Source: Schlesneria paludicola DSM 18645 | GTDB taxonomy: Bacteria > Planctomycetota > Planctomycetia > Planctomycetales > Planctomycetaceae | Direction of reading: 5' to 3' | Assembly: GCA_945862235.1 (NCBI GenBank) | Contig: CAMAYU010000045.1 | Location: 1-33,954, forward strand | DNA length: 33,954 nt | Shown: positions 8,887 through 17,475 of the stretch, in pieces | How positions within the stretch are numbered: the first letter of the stretch is position 1 | Layout of the letters: the number at the start of each line of letters is the position of its first letter | Made by a program: the position numbers and the translations under genes | Notes under the pieces: model-generated | Database searches by the model: none | What the model saw: only the letters and a program-made list of their open reading frames with translations | Told to the model about the DNA's origin: nothing

Positions 8887-11800
8887 ATGAATCTTCGAAG
8901 CAATTGGTGTTTGTTCGGTTTCCTGACTTGGGTGGCAATGGCCGGAATGGCTAGTGCACAACCTGAGGGTTCCGTTCGGTTGGGTGCGCCCGCCGATGGA
9001 CAGCTTCCTCCCCCGTTGACGACGTTCGGCGGGGACATGGGACAGGTCAATCTCGGCGGCACTGGTCCCGGGAGCTACACAAAGTACGACCGGACGTTCC
9101 GGCCGCGTATCAACGTGGATACGCGTGGCGGCGGCTTGTACGGTTACGAACCAGGTTACACCAACCTGGGGATGTTCCTGCCGTACACCATTGAGGACGA
9201 CACGGCGATTCTGTTCGGCGATGTCCGGGCCATCGTGACTCACACCGGCAAAGGTGGTGCGAACGTCGGTGCCGGTTGGCGCTGGTGGATGGAAGACCTT
9301 GATCGCATCGTCGGCCTTTCGGCGTGGTACGACTTCGACGCCGGTCACGCCCAGAGTTATGACCAAATCGGACTGAGCTTCGAGTCGCTCGGTCGGTTTG
9401 TCGATTTCCGAACAAACGGCTACATGCCGATCGGCAAACGTGACCACACGCTCGGTACGGTACTGGATTCGACGAACACCAACTTCATCGGTAACGGACT
9501 GTTCTTCAACCGCACGACTCGGGCGGAACAAACCTTCACCGGCTTCGACACCGAAGTCGGCGGCCCTGTTCCGCTCCTCGGTCGTTACGGTGTGAACGGC
9601 TACCTCGGTGGATACCACTTCATTGGGAACGGCCAGCTCGGCGGCAGCGTGACAGGGTTGAGTACTCGGTTGATGGCTCAAGTCAACGAGGATGTTTCGG
9701 TCGGTGTGCAACTGACCGACGACAATGTGTTCGGGACCAACGTGCAGGCCCAAGTTTTCGTCACTTTGCCCGAGGGAACTCCCAGCCGCTGGCTGCGCAA
9801 TCCCCGTGTCCAGGATCGGCTGACCTCTTCGGTCTTCCGTCAGTTCCGCGTGCTGGCCAAGGTCGATACGTTCGATGTTCCCGAAGCGGCGATCAATCCC
9901 AAGGATGGCCAGCCGTACTTCGTGACTCACATCGACCCCAACGGTGCGGCGACGGGGGCGGGAACGATCGCGAATCCGTTGAACAGCATTGCCGCCTACA
10001 ACAACCTCAGCCTAGCCCAGCGCCAACAGTCGGACATCATCTATGTGCGCCCACGCACCGACGACACGAACACGAATCTCGACACCGGTGCCACACTGGG
10101 AACGCTGACGTTGTTCAATGGACAGCGGTTGTTGACTACATCCATGCAGAACCAGTTCGCATCCAACGTGATCACCGGTGGTTTCGGGTTTCTCCCCGGT
10201 TATGTGGCGGGTGCTGAGTTGCCCAACATCTTCAACAGCACCGGCGGCGATGTCGTGACACTCGCGGCCAATGCCACTCAGTGCATCGAAGTCTCGGGCT
10301 TCGACATCACCGGCAGCGCGACGGGCAACGGGATTCAAGGCTCCAACAACACCTGGGTCGCAATCAACAACAACAACATTCATGACGCCCTGAACGGCGT
10401 GGTGCTGACCGATTTGCACGGCACGGTGGCGGCCGGAACAGCCGCACAGATCCTCGACAACAACTTCCACGACAACATCAACGACGGATTCCACGTGACG
10501 AACACGGGAGCGCCCCCGCTCGATGTCATCGTCCAAGGCAACAGCTTCGTGAACAACGGCGACGACGGCCTGCAACTCGATGCCAATGGTGGCAGCGTGA
10601 TCAACGGCATCATCGGTGGTGCCGAAATTACTCCTGCTGATCCGGGACCACCTGTGGTCGCCGCAGTGACTCTTGGCAACACGTTTCGCAACAACGGCGC
10701 ACATGGTCTGCACCTGACGGCCAATGCGGGGACGCTGAACTTCCTCTCGCCACCGGGTCCAGACGGCAGCGGGATCATCAACAACGACTTCACCGCAAAC
10801 GGTCTCGACGGCCTGCACATCGAAACAACGAATGGTTCGACCGGTAACTTCGATGTGATTAGCAACCGCTTCGGTCTCGTGAACTTGGGCGGCGTGCCGA
10901 TTGACAACTTTGCCGGTGCCCTGACCGGCAACCAGCGGTACGGGATGAGCCTGTTCTCGGACAGCGGCACCACGACCATCAACATTGGTGGCGAAACGGC
11001 CGCCGCCGGCACGGTCTTGGGCAATGAATTCGGCTTCAATCGAGTCTCGGCGATCGACATCGCTGTGACCGGCACCTCGATCCTGAACTACGACATCAAC
11101 AACAACACCGTGCGGAATTCTTCCAGTGCGACGATTGCCGCTCCCCGTGATGCCGTGACGTTCACGTTCAACGGGATCAGCGGGACGGATCCGTTCTTCG
11201 TCACGAACAATTCTGACACCGGAGTCGATATCACCAGCGTGACGTGGAATCTGGCCGGTACTCCGGCACGGTTCGACTCGAACAACGTGGCGATTGGAAA
11301 TGGTAATTCGGCGTTGGAGCCTCAAAACGGGAGCGACCTGCTGACGGGGCTGGATACCGTCAACGGCTTCGGTGTCATCCCGGGCGGTATCCCACCATTG
11401 ACTGCGATTGGTACAGGAAACCCCATCGGAACAGCTCAAATCCCGGACGGATCGCAGAGTCTGACTTTAGGCTATCTCGACTTCGACCCCACCGAGGTGT
11501 TCTCCGCGACAACCATTCTCAGCAACAACATCGATAGCAATTTTCCTTTCAACCCCCGTCTACGAGATGCAACGCCCCTCAGTTCGCTCGCGACAGCGGG
11601 TTCGACAGTGACGGTGCTATTCAGCAACAACTTAAGCACGACTTTCGCGTTGTCCCAAGTCAACGCGGGTGAGATCGCGGTCGCGGGCTCCGGCTTGGCA
11701 TTCGGGCGAGCCAGTCCCGGCTTCGGTGCGGGCGGAGACGGGATTCATGTTTCCGCGAGTGGCAACTCGTCGTTGAATCAGTCCATGATTCACAACAATA

Positions 11801-14409
11801 CGGTCAACGGCTATGGCGGGTTCGGAATTCACGTCGAAACTTCGGGAAGTGCCCAAGCACCCAACATCGTGATCGAGAACAATATCACCTCGTTTAATGG
11901 AACGGGTGTGAACAGCGCCGGCACGCCGATCTTCACCGGCGGCGGTCTCGCGATCGAGCGCAACGGCAGTTCCCTGTTTCACGCCTTGGTCCAGAACAAT
12001 CAGATCGAGTCGAACTTCAACGACGGTTTCACGATTCTCGGTGCGGGGACGGTCACCGGTGACATGACCGTCAACAGTCTCGACAATAGCGTCCTGAACA
12101 ACGCCGGAGACGGAGCGGAACTGCTGGCGTCGGAGCAAGTCGTGCTCACGTTCAACAGCACTCGCGATCAATTCCTTGGCAACAACAATAGCGGCTTCCA
12201 TGCACTGACGACGGATTCATCCGCGGTGCAGCTCGACTTCCGCAACGTGCTGGCCACCGACAACGTCGAGAGCGGATTCAACTCCTTGGCTCAGGGGGAC
12301 AGTTCCCTGCAAGTCGTCGTCACCAGCCCGGTGGATCCGTTGTTCACCGCCGGAACGGGATCGAGTTTCTCCAACAACGGACAGAACGGACTGTTTTTCG
12401 CCACCCGCGATGCCAGCTTCGTGTCAGTGACGCTCGATAATGTCGATGTGAATACGAACCCGCTGAACGGGCTGAGTGTCAACCGCCAGGGGGCGTCACT
12501 GTTCCTTGGGGCCGCGTTCAATAGCTCATTCTCGGACAACACCGAGAACGGAATTTTGTTCACCGGCTTGGGCAGCGATCCCGCCGATCCCAACCAGCCG
12601 CTCTCGGGTACCGCCAATGAGTTGGTTTTGACGGACGTGGTCGTCAATGGGAACGGAACTGCGACCACATTTGGCAACGGATTCCGTGCCGACTTGTTCG
12701 GTGACGCAGCGTTGGCACTGACGGCCACAACGACGACGTTTAATGGCAACGCGGGCAATGGAATCCGGGTTGAGGTCGCTCCGGGGGCCGAGTTCGGCGA
12801 TGGCATCAATGGACCACGTTCGATCCTCGACGGTGTGACCATTACCGACAACGCTCAGAATGGAATTCAAGTTGTCAGCAACATCTCGGTCACACCAGCG
12901 TCCGATGCGAACTCGCTGACGTTCTTGGACATCAACGCGAATTCCGGTGACACGCGGATCGCCAACAATGGACTCAACGGTGTACTGCTCCAATACCCCG
13001 GCGGCGTGCATGATGTACGGATCTTTGGCGACACCGATCCCACCGCTCCCATACACACGACGACGATCTCGGCCAACGGCCAAGACGGGATTCATGCGGA
13101 CATCACTGCGTTCGCCACGGCTACTCTCTCGGTTGATGATGTGACCTTGGGCGGGATTGCCGCAGCGGATGGCAACGCGAACGACGGGATCGACTTCGAG
13201 GTCACCAGCCGGATGCAGATTCTCGACGGTGCCACCACGCTCAATCAAACGTTCAACGCCGCAGGCGTCGGTACGCTCGTCGTAAGCAACAGCCGCATCC
13301 GCAACAACGGTGCCCACGGTCTGAATCTGATCGGCCAGGGGCTGAACTCGAACGGGATCGCCTTCGATGCGGAACCCTTCCAGAACTTTGACACGGATCC
13401 GTTCGGTGTCATCAACGCCAGCGTCACGGGCACGACCATTACGGACAACGCTCTCAACGGTGTGAACATCGACATCCGTGGTGCGATGGGTGGCGATCAC
13501 CGCAACTTCAACACACAAAATCAATTGTTGTTCGATGCCAACCTGATTGCCTCGAACGGCCGTCATGGCGTCTTCCTCGAAAGCAATGCGGGCCAGCAGA
13601 TTCGCGGTGGCAACACTCATCGCCAGATCGCGTTCGGAGATCCACAGCCGACCAACCCGGTCTTCCCGTTCGATCCGACCAACGTGCTGGCCAACGATTG
13701 GAACACGGGTGACAACACCGACATCTTGGGCGGTTTCTTCCTGAGCAATTACTTGAATCTGCGAACCGAACAAGCGACGGACCTCGTGTTCACCAACAAC
13801 GTCGTGCAGTTCAACGGGACGCAAACGGTGGTGGGCGATGGCGTCTACATCCGTGTGGGCACCGGGTCGTACTTGTCGGCCGATGTTCGAGGCAACACCA
13901 TCAGGGGGAATCTGCAGAACGATCTCCATATCGAATCGTTTGTGGCCTACAACCGGCAGACCAACGCAGCCATCATTCCTCCCGCGAGCATCGCGGCCAA
14001 CCCAGGACCCGATATCGTGTTCTTGGATGACACCGCGCAGCTCGACCTGCGGTTGACCGGCAACACGGGCAATACACTCAATATTGTCAGCCCGTTCAAC
14101 AACGGCGGTGGCCTGCCAGGCAACGTGACTCCTAACGGGGCGTTCTATCCGGGCGATTTCTTCAAGAACAATTTTGGCCCCAACTTCATTCAGCCTCGGC
14201 TCGCTCAGCTCTTCCAGATCGACGATGGCGTAGCGGGTGTGAATGCTCCGATCAACAGTTTCGTGGCGAACGGCGTGACGACCAATGTGTCCAACACGTT
14301 CGACAATGCGAGCTGGCATCTGCGAACGACCGCCGCCGGTGTCCTCTTCCCGGACCCCGGTTTCCCCGAAGATTTCTTCACCGATCCGGGCGATCCGTTC
14401 CTCCCTTGA
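8887..14409 (+). CDS. Giant exoprotein: inverse-autotransporter-like barrel plus beta-helix
   Basis: An 1840-residue predicted surface protein. Residues 1-24 form a signal peptide ending ASA before QPEGS. Residues about 70-296 look like an intimin/invasin-type (inverse autotransporter) beta-barrel: GAGWRWW at 129-135, SAWYDFDAGH at 146-155, IGLSFESL at 162-169, TNGYMPIG at 177-184 and a final strand set DDNVFGTNVQAQVFVTLP. A linker follows, then THIDPNGAATGAGTIANP at 348-365, the usual entry to a right-handed parallel beta-helix. From there to about 1700 come many NNG..GLH/NGIxV type rungs rich in Asn, Gly and Thr. The N-terminal barrel and C-terminal passenger give the type Ve order. GGAG lies 6 nt before the ATG. 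It has its own terminator. The helix assignment is firm; the barrel is inference from motif spacing. Ligand or adhesion role is unknown. Confidence 0.85.
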   Translation: MNLRSNWCLFGFLTWVAMAGMASAQPEGSVRLGAPADGQLPPPLTTFGGDMGQVNLGGTGPGSYTKYDRTFRPRINVDTRGGGLYGYEPGYTNLGMFLPYTIEDDTAILFGDVRAIVTHTGKGGANVGAGWRWWMEDLDRIVGLSAWYDFDAGHAQSYDQIGLSFESLGRFVDFRTNGYMPIGKRDHTLGTVLDSTNTNFIGNGLFFNRTTRAEQTFTGFDTEVGGPVPLLGRYGVNGYLGGYHFIGNGQLGGSVTGLSTRLMAQVNEDVSVGVQLTDDNVFGTNVQAQVFVTLPEGTPSRWLRNPRVQDRLTSSVFRQFRVLAKVDTFDVPEAAINPKDGQPYFVTHIDPNGAATGAGTIANPLNSIAAYNNLSLAQRQQSDIIYVRPRTDDTNTNLDTGATLGTLTLFNGQRLLTTSMQNQFASNVITGGFGFLPGYVAGAELPNIFNSTGGDVVTLAANATQCIEVSGFDITGSATGNGIQGSNNTWVAINNNNIHDALNGVVLTDLHGTVAAGTAAQILDNNFHDNINDGFHVTNTGAPPLDVIVQGNSFVNNGDDGLQLDANGGSVINGIIGGAEITPADPGPPVVAAVTLGNTFRNNGAHGLHLTANAGTLNFLSPPGPDGSGIINNDFTANGLDGLHIETTNGSTGNFDVISNRFGLVNLGGVPIDNFAGALTGNQRYGMSLFSDSGTTTINIGGETAAAGTVLGNEFGFNRVSAIDIAVTGTSILNYDINNNTVRNSSSATIAAPRDAVTFTFNGISGTDPFFVTNNSDTGVDITSVTWNLAGTPARFDSNNVAIGNGNSALEPQNGSDLLTGLDTVNGFGVIPGGIPPLTAIGTGNPIGTAQIPDGSQSLTLGYLDFDPTEVFSATTILSNNIDSNFPFNPRLRDATPLSSLATAGSTVTVLFSNNLSTTFALSQVNAGEIAVAGSGLAFGRASPGFGAGGDGIHVSASGNSSLNQSMIHNNTVNGYGGFGIHVETSGSAQAPNIVIENNITSFNGTGVNSAGTPIFTGGGLAIERNGSSLFHALVQNNQIESNFNDGFTILGAGTVTGDMTVNSLDNSVLNNAGDGAELLASEQVVLTFNSTRDQFLGNNNSGFHALTTDSSAVQLDFRNVLATDNVESGFNSLAQGDSSLQVVVTSPVDPLFTAGTGSSFSNNGQNGLFFATRDASFVSVTLDNVDVNTNPLNGLSVNRQGASLFLGAAFNSSFSDNTENGILFTGLGSDPADPNQPLSGTANELVLTDVVVNGNGTATTFGNGFRADLFGDAALALTATTTTFNGNAGNGIRVEVAPGAEFGDGINGPRSILDGVTITDNAQNGIQVVSNISVTPASDANSLTFLDINANSGDTRIANNGLNGVLLQYPGGVHDVRIFGDTDPTAPIHTTTISANGQDGIHADITAFATATLSVDDVTLGGIAAADGNANDGIDFEVTSRMQILDGATTLNQTFNAAGVGTLVVSNSRIRNNGAHGLNLIGQGLNSNGIAFDAEPFQNFDTDPFGVINASVTGTTITDNALNGVNIDIRGAMGGDHRNFNTQNQLLFDANLIASNGRHGVFLESNAGQQIRGGNTHRQIAFGDPQPTNPVFPFDPTNVLANDWNTGDNTDILGGFFLSNYLNLRTEQATDLVFTNNVVQFNGTQTVVGDGVYIRVGTGSYLSADVRGNTIRGNLQNDLHIESFVAYNRQTNAAIIPPASIAANPGPDIVFLDDTAQLDLRLTGNTGNTLNIVSPFNNGGGLPGNVTPNGAFYPGDFFKNNFGPNFIQPRLAQLFQIDDGVAGVNAPINSFVANGVTTNVSNTFDNASWHLRTTAAGVLFPDPGFPEDFFTDPGDPFLP

Positions 14410-14452
14410 TCGTGATAGGTTGACGCTGACGGGACTGAACAACACACCTGAC

Positions 14453-14485
14453 AACGCCATCTCCGCTTGAGATGGCGTTGTTTGT
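14453..14485 (+). terminator. Rho-independent terminator of the exoprotein gene
   Basis: Perfect 11-bp stem (aacgccatctc / gagatggcgtt, 14453-14463 and 14469-14479) with a 5-nt loop, followed by the T-rich tract gtttgtt. It lies 43 bp after the stop codon. Confidence 0.82.
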
Positions 14486-14530
14486 TCCATGACGGTGGTG
14501 AGGGAGCTGCCTAACAGCGTCTTGAAAAAC

Positions 14531-14594
14531 GTAGGGCCAGCGTCTCGCTTGCCCGGATTTGTATTGAGTCAACGGGCAAGCGGGAGGCTTACCC
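14531..14594. repeat. Inverted repeat of the gcgtctcgcttgcc family
   Basis: The core arms 14540-14554 and 14574-14588 pair at 13 of 15 positions, flanked by gtaggg and ttaccc. The same family occurs with better pairing at 23449-23528. Confidence 0.7.
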
Positions 14595-14661
14595 AACATC
14601 TTTCAACACAAGGCTCTACCTCACACGGTGTTGGAAGAGATGTTTCTGTTATTGGAGTCAT

Positions 14662-14828
14662 GGTGAGCCGGGCGGCGTCAGCCCAATGGCACTCACTTTG
14701 TCATTCACTCCGTGAGCGGCACGGCGCTAGCCGCCGGTTTTTTGCTTGGAAACACAACTCCGTTTACCGGCGGCTAGCGCCGTGCCGCTCAAAGTCAGTG
14801 CCATTGGGCTGACGCCACCTGGCTCACC
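14662..14828. repeat. Long composite palindrome (167 bp)
   Basis: The left half starts ggtgagccgggcggcgtcag and ends ccgccggt at 14738; the right half runs from 14766 to 14828 and reverse-complements it in blocks: ggtgagcc, the ggcgtcagcccaatggcact block, and the gagcggcacggcgctagccgccgg block. Small length differences interrupt the pairing. Confidence 0.85.
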
Positions 14829-15079
14829 GAGGCCGACGTTGGGCTGATGCCTCACTTCAGGCCGCGTGAGGTCTATACGAGTGGGGGTGCGGCATCGCCC
14901 GAATGAGACTGCTTGTTTGGTTTCGCCAGCCAATCTGTTCGCGATGACCTGAATTGTTGCCCGCGAGCAGTTCGACTTGTTGACGCTCCGTGGAATCGCC
15001 GAGAAGATGCGAATGACGAATGCTGTCGCTGACTCAGCCAAGTGGCTGCGTGGCGGGAATCGCCGAAGGAGAGAGAATC

Positions 15080-15859
15080 ATGCGACGGTTACTCATCACC
15101 TGTGGACTGTTTGCTGCGGCCTGCGCCACTCCAGACTTGGCCTCGGCCCAGAATCAGCAGAACCGAAACAACAACACAGGCTCCTCTGGGTTCGGTTCTA
15201 CCGGATCATCGGGCTTCGGTAGCAATGGCTCCAGCGGCTTCGGCAGCACAGGATCGTCAGGGTTTGGCTCGACGGGCGCGAGTGGATTCGGTTCCAACTC
15301 GGGTGCCGGTGGCCAGGCGGGCGGGTTCGGCGCGAACGGACAGACCGGGCTTGGTGGACAAGGCCAAAACGGTGCCAATGCCAACGGTGGCCTCCTCGGT
15401 CGCGGCGCGAATCAGAGCGGCTTCCTCGGTCGGAATGTGCAGAACCAAGGGATGCAGGGCAATAACTTGGGTGGAGGTGGTGGCGGGCGCGGTGGCGGAG
15501 GTAATCGCGGTGGAAACGGGTTGAACGGACTCAACGGCGGCGGTGGCAACGGCGGCAACGCGAATCAAACACCGATCGTTCGACCTCGCCAAAAGATCGC
15601 GTTCGAGTACACCCTCCCCACCTCATCGGCCATCCAATCCACGATTGAAGCTCGCCTGACGAAGCTCTCCGACAAGCGCCCCAGTCTGAAGAGCGTGATG
15701 GTGGCCATCGAGGACAAAGGCGAAGTGGTCCTGCGCGGCGAGGTCGCTTCCTCAGATGATGCGAAGCTGGCCGAGAACATGCTGCGGCAAGAACCCGGCG
15801 TGAGGTCCGTGCGCAACGAACTTTCGTTTCCCGCCCCCGTCCCATCCAAGGACGAGTGA
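15080..15859 (+). CDS. Secreted Gly/Asn-rich protein with C-terminal BON domain
   Basis: A 259-residue exported protein. The signal peptide is about residues 1-23 (hydrophobic LLITCGLFAAACA, then LASAQ). Residues 34-73 are five 8-residue repeats of the form G(S/A)SGFGS(T/N). A Gly/Asn/Gln-rich disordered stretch with runs of glycine extends to about 165. The final 85 residues form a BON domain: SVMVAIEDKGEVVLRGEV at 205-222, then a helix and VRSVRNELSF. BON domains often bind phospholipids or sit in outer-membrane-associated proteins. The start at 15080 has GGAGAGAG just upstream and begins the signal peptide; the frame is open 60 bp further upstream but without a signal. Function is unknown. 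It may be a periplasmic or surface structural protein. Confidence 0.85.
   Translation: MRRLLITCGLFAAACATPDLASAQNQQNRNNNTGSSGFGSTGSSGFGSNGSSGFGSTGSSGFGSTGASGFGSNSGAGGQAGGFGANGQTGLGGQGQNGANANGGLLGRGANQSGFLGRNVQNQGMQGNNLGGGGGGRGGGGNRGGNGLNGLNGGGGNGGNANQTPIVRPRQKIAFEYTLPTSSAIQSTIEARLTKLSDKRPSLKSVMVAIEDKGEVVLRGEVASSDDAKLAENMLRQEPGVRSVRNELSFPAPVPSKDE
15179..15298 (+). repeat. Five in-frame 24-bp coding repeats
   Basis: Codons for G(S/A)SGFGS(T/N) repeated five times within the BON protein gene. The copies differ mostly at third codon positions, so the repeat is maintained at protein level. Confidence 0.85.
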
Positions 15860-16045
15860 TTGGCGAGGAACCGGCGACCGGCAAGAGTTCGCGTCCATCC
15901 TACGAGTAAACGATCTCTCGCCAGTTGCCTGAGGTGAGAGCTGGCGCAATGGAATACCGCCAGCTCCCTCTGTACAAAGTCTCACGCGGCTGTGTGTGTG
16001 CCGTAACGAACCTGCGCCGACGATTCCCTTACGGTGAGATCGAAC

Positions 16046-16465
16046 ATGTCTCAGCCGGAATTCAAAGCCGGATGCCGGTTGTCGATGCTGGATCTCGGCG
16101 TCTTGATTGGTGGGGCGGTCGGATCCATCGTGGCGTGGCAGTGGACGTGGTGGGTCGGCTTCGTGATCGCGTTTGTTGTGGCTCACTTCTTTCTGTTCTG
16201 CAACATTTTCCGCATGTCGCGTCCGTTGGAGTTGGTTTGGGCTGCGGCCTTCGTCGCTGCGGCCGGTGGTACGGTCGTGACTGAGACACCGGGTTGGGGT
16301 GTGACCGTGGTCGGTTCGTTGATTGTGACGGTCCTTGTTGTCGCCATTGAGATGCGTAGGCCGTCGTACCACGGGATTGCTTGGCAACAACTGAACCCGA
16401 AACTGCCGGAATGGTGGGAAGCGCACATCGCAAAACACGCCACAGATTCAAACGAGAAGGACTGA
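16046..16465 (+). CDS. Small multi-pass membrane protein
   Basis: A 139-residue integral membrane protein with about four hydrophobic segments: LDLGVLIGGAVGSIVAW, WWVGFVIAFVVAHFFLFC, LVWAAAFVAAAGGTVV and VTVVGSLIVTVLVVAIEM. A soluble C-terminal tail of about 35 residues contains a Trp-rich PEWWEAHIAKH segment. ATG at 16046 is preferred over one 12 bp upstream because a GGTGAG lies close before it. The next gene starts 5 bp after the stop, so the two are very probably cotranscribed and may form a complex. I do not recognise the family. Confidence 0.75.
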   Translation: MSQPEFKAGCRLSMLDLGVLIGGAVGSIVAWQWTWWVGFVIAFVVAHFFLFCNIFRMSRPLELVWAAAFVAAAGGTVVTETPGWGVTVVGSLIVTVLVVAIEMRRPSYHGIAWQQLNPKLPEWWEAHIAKHATDSNEKD

Positions 16466-16470
16466 TCGTC

Positions 16471-16761
16471 ATGCCAAACTCGACCGAACATCCGCTGATT
16501 CGTTCCTCGCGGCGCGAGGCCCTCGTCGCGGTGGCCATGTGGTTTGTCGCGATGCTGTGGTCGGTCGGCATCTGCACGAGTTACGGCTACGACCGCGACC
16601 CGAAATCGTTGACGTTCGTCTTGGGCTTTCCCGACTGGGTCTTCTGGGGCCTGATCGTTCCATGGGGAGCCTGCACCATCGCATCGGGCTGGTTTGCGTT
16701 CGCCTTCATGAAGGATGAGGACTTGGAGTCTGTCTCAGAACAACACCAACCCGAAGCGTGA
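16471..16761 (+). CDS. YhdT/DUF997-type small membrane protein
   Basis: A 96-residue protein with two membrane segments, one at about 18-36 (ALVAVAMWFVAMLWSVGI) and one covering GFPDWVFWGLIVPWGACTI to FAFMKDEDLES. The G(F/L)P.W.FW..I...W stretch and the closing FMKDEDLE match the YhdT/DUF997 family, whose members usually precede a sodium:pantothenate (PanF-type) symporter. No symporter gene follows here; a palindrome and a convergent gene do. The last residues EQHQPEA and the TGA stop lie in or next to the palindrome at 16741-16816, so the original C-terminus was probably replaced. The partner is probably the membrane protein directly upstream. The family call is a motif-based judgement. Confidence 0.72.
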   Translation: MPNSTEHPLIRSSRREALVAVAMWFVAMLWSVGICTSYGYDRDPKSLTFVLGFPDWVFWGLIVPWGACTIASGWFAFAFMKDEDLESVSEQHQPEA

Positions 16762-16816
16762 GCGAGGACGAGTGTCGGGCAACGGGCGGCGGCGCTCACG
16801 CTTCGGGTTGGTGTTG
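16741..16816. repeat. Perfect 24-bp inverted repeat overlapping a stop codon
   Basis: Arms 16741-16764 and 16793-16816 are exact reverse complements (left begins caacaccaacccgaagcgtg). The left arm contains the final codons and stop of the DUF997 gene. The element lies between convergent genes and may also act as a terminator. Its translation in another frame, NTNPKRERG, is a phrase often met in spurious planctomycete proteins. Confidence 0.92.
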
Positions 16817-16830
16817 ATCAAACCGGAGAG

Positions 16831-17475
16831 CTATCCCGCGCCACTTGGTTTCCACCATCGGCGAATGAGAAGCGCGGCGATCAGCGGGACCGCGCCCGAT
16901 GCGACGATGGCGATCGGCAGTGAAGCCGATTCGCGAAACCAAACTCCGCACGCCGAGTACGTCAGCGCGAGAACCAGGTTGCTGCCGAGGACTGCGGGAA
17001 GAAAGCGTTGCCAACTGAGTCGGCTCGCCCCCAGCATCAGCACGCAGGCTTCGGCGAGGATCGGCAACGCGCGAGTGAGCAGCAACGCGACGGGACCGTG
17101 CTGGCGTGTGAAGTCGCTCATCCGCGTCACGTCGTCCGTTTCACTGAACCGCCGCGCGAGGGACTCACCGAACAATCGAGCCAGTCCGAAACCGCCGATC
17201 GCTCCCGCCGACAACCCGAGCCATGACACAAGCGTCGCCCAGAACAGTCCCAGCGTCCCTCCCGCATACGTGATGACGGCGCTCGACGGGACCGGCAGGA
17301 ACATGTCGGCCGCCAACAGCCCGAAGACCCAAGCGGCAACCACTTCGCGCGATGATGGCTCACGCAGCGCCTTGAGTAAGCTCTGTTCGAACGACTCCCC
17401 CAACCAGAGGAACGGCACGATGGGAATCGCGAACAGCACGATCAAAAACAGAGCCGCCTTCACTGCTGGCTGCAT
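16831..17475 (-). CDS. DedA/TVP38-type VTT-domain membrane protein
   Basis: A 214-residue integral membrane protein of the VTT (SNARE-associated) superfamily, which includes bacterial DedA lipid scramblase/flippase-type proteins. The key re-entrant segment is MFLPVPSSAVITYAGG at 58-73, followed by a small-residue-rich helix GLSAGAIGGFGLARLFGE. The second half contains LLTRALPILAEACVLMLG at 132-149, with the conserved Arg135 and Pro138. ATG at 17475 overlaps the end of the phosphoesterase gene by 16 bp, so the two are translationally coupled. The transported or scrambled lipid is not predictable here. DedA-type proteins are often linked to proton-motive force and envelope stress. Confidence 0.85.
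   Translation of the reverse strand: MQPAVKAALFLIVLFAIPIVPFLWLGESFEQSLLKALREPSSREVVAAWVFGLLAADMFLPVPSSAVITYAGGTLGLFWATLVSWLGLSAGAIGGFGLARLFGESLARRFSETDDVTRMSDFTRQHGPVALLLTRALPILAEACVLMLGASRLSWQRFLPAVLGSNLVLALTYSACGVWFRESASLPIAIVASGAVPLIAALLIRRWWKPSGAG

Larger units (their letters stand above)
14486..15079. other. Gene-free interval with two palindromes
   Basis: About 590 bp without a credible gene. It contains inverted repeats at 14531-14594 and 14662-14828; the last 200 bp probably holds the promoter of the BON protein gene, with no clear consensus seen. Confidence 0.6.

Noticed and set aside
8399..8938. 179-codon minus-strand ORF in the gap before the exoprotein gene
   Set aside because: It spans two palindromes and overlaps the start of the exoprotein gene; composition is unlike a real protein.
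8797..9930. 377-codon minus-strand open frame
   Set aside because: Antisense to the start of the exoprotein gene, whose signal peptide and barrel motifs are clearly on the plus strand.
10012..11439. 475-codon minus-strand open frame
   Set aside because: Antisense shadow of the beta-helix rungs, with low-complexity Val/Arg/Asp-rich content.
12526..14490. 654-codon open frame on the minus strand
   Set aside because: It lies antisense to the beta-helix gene and reflects its strong codon bias; the predicted protein has no signal, fold pattern or ribosome-binding site.
15179..15298. Possible CRISPR-like array
   Set aside because: The 24-bp units are contiguous, in frame and coding; there are no spacers.
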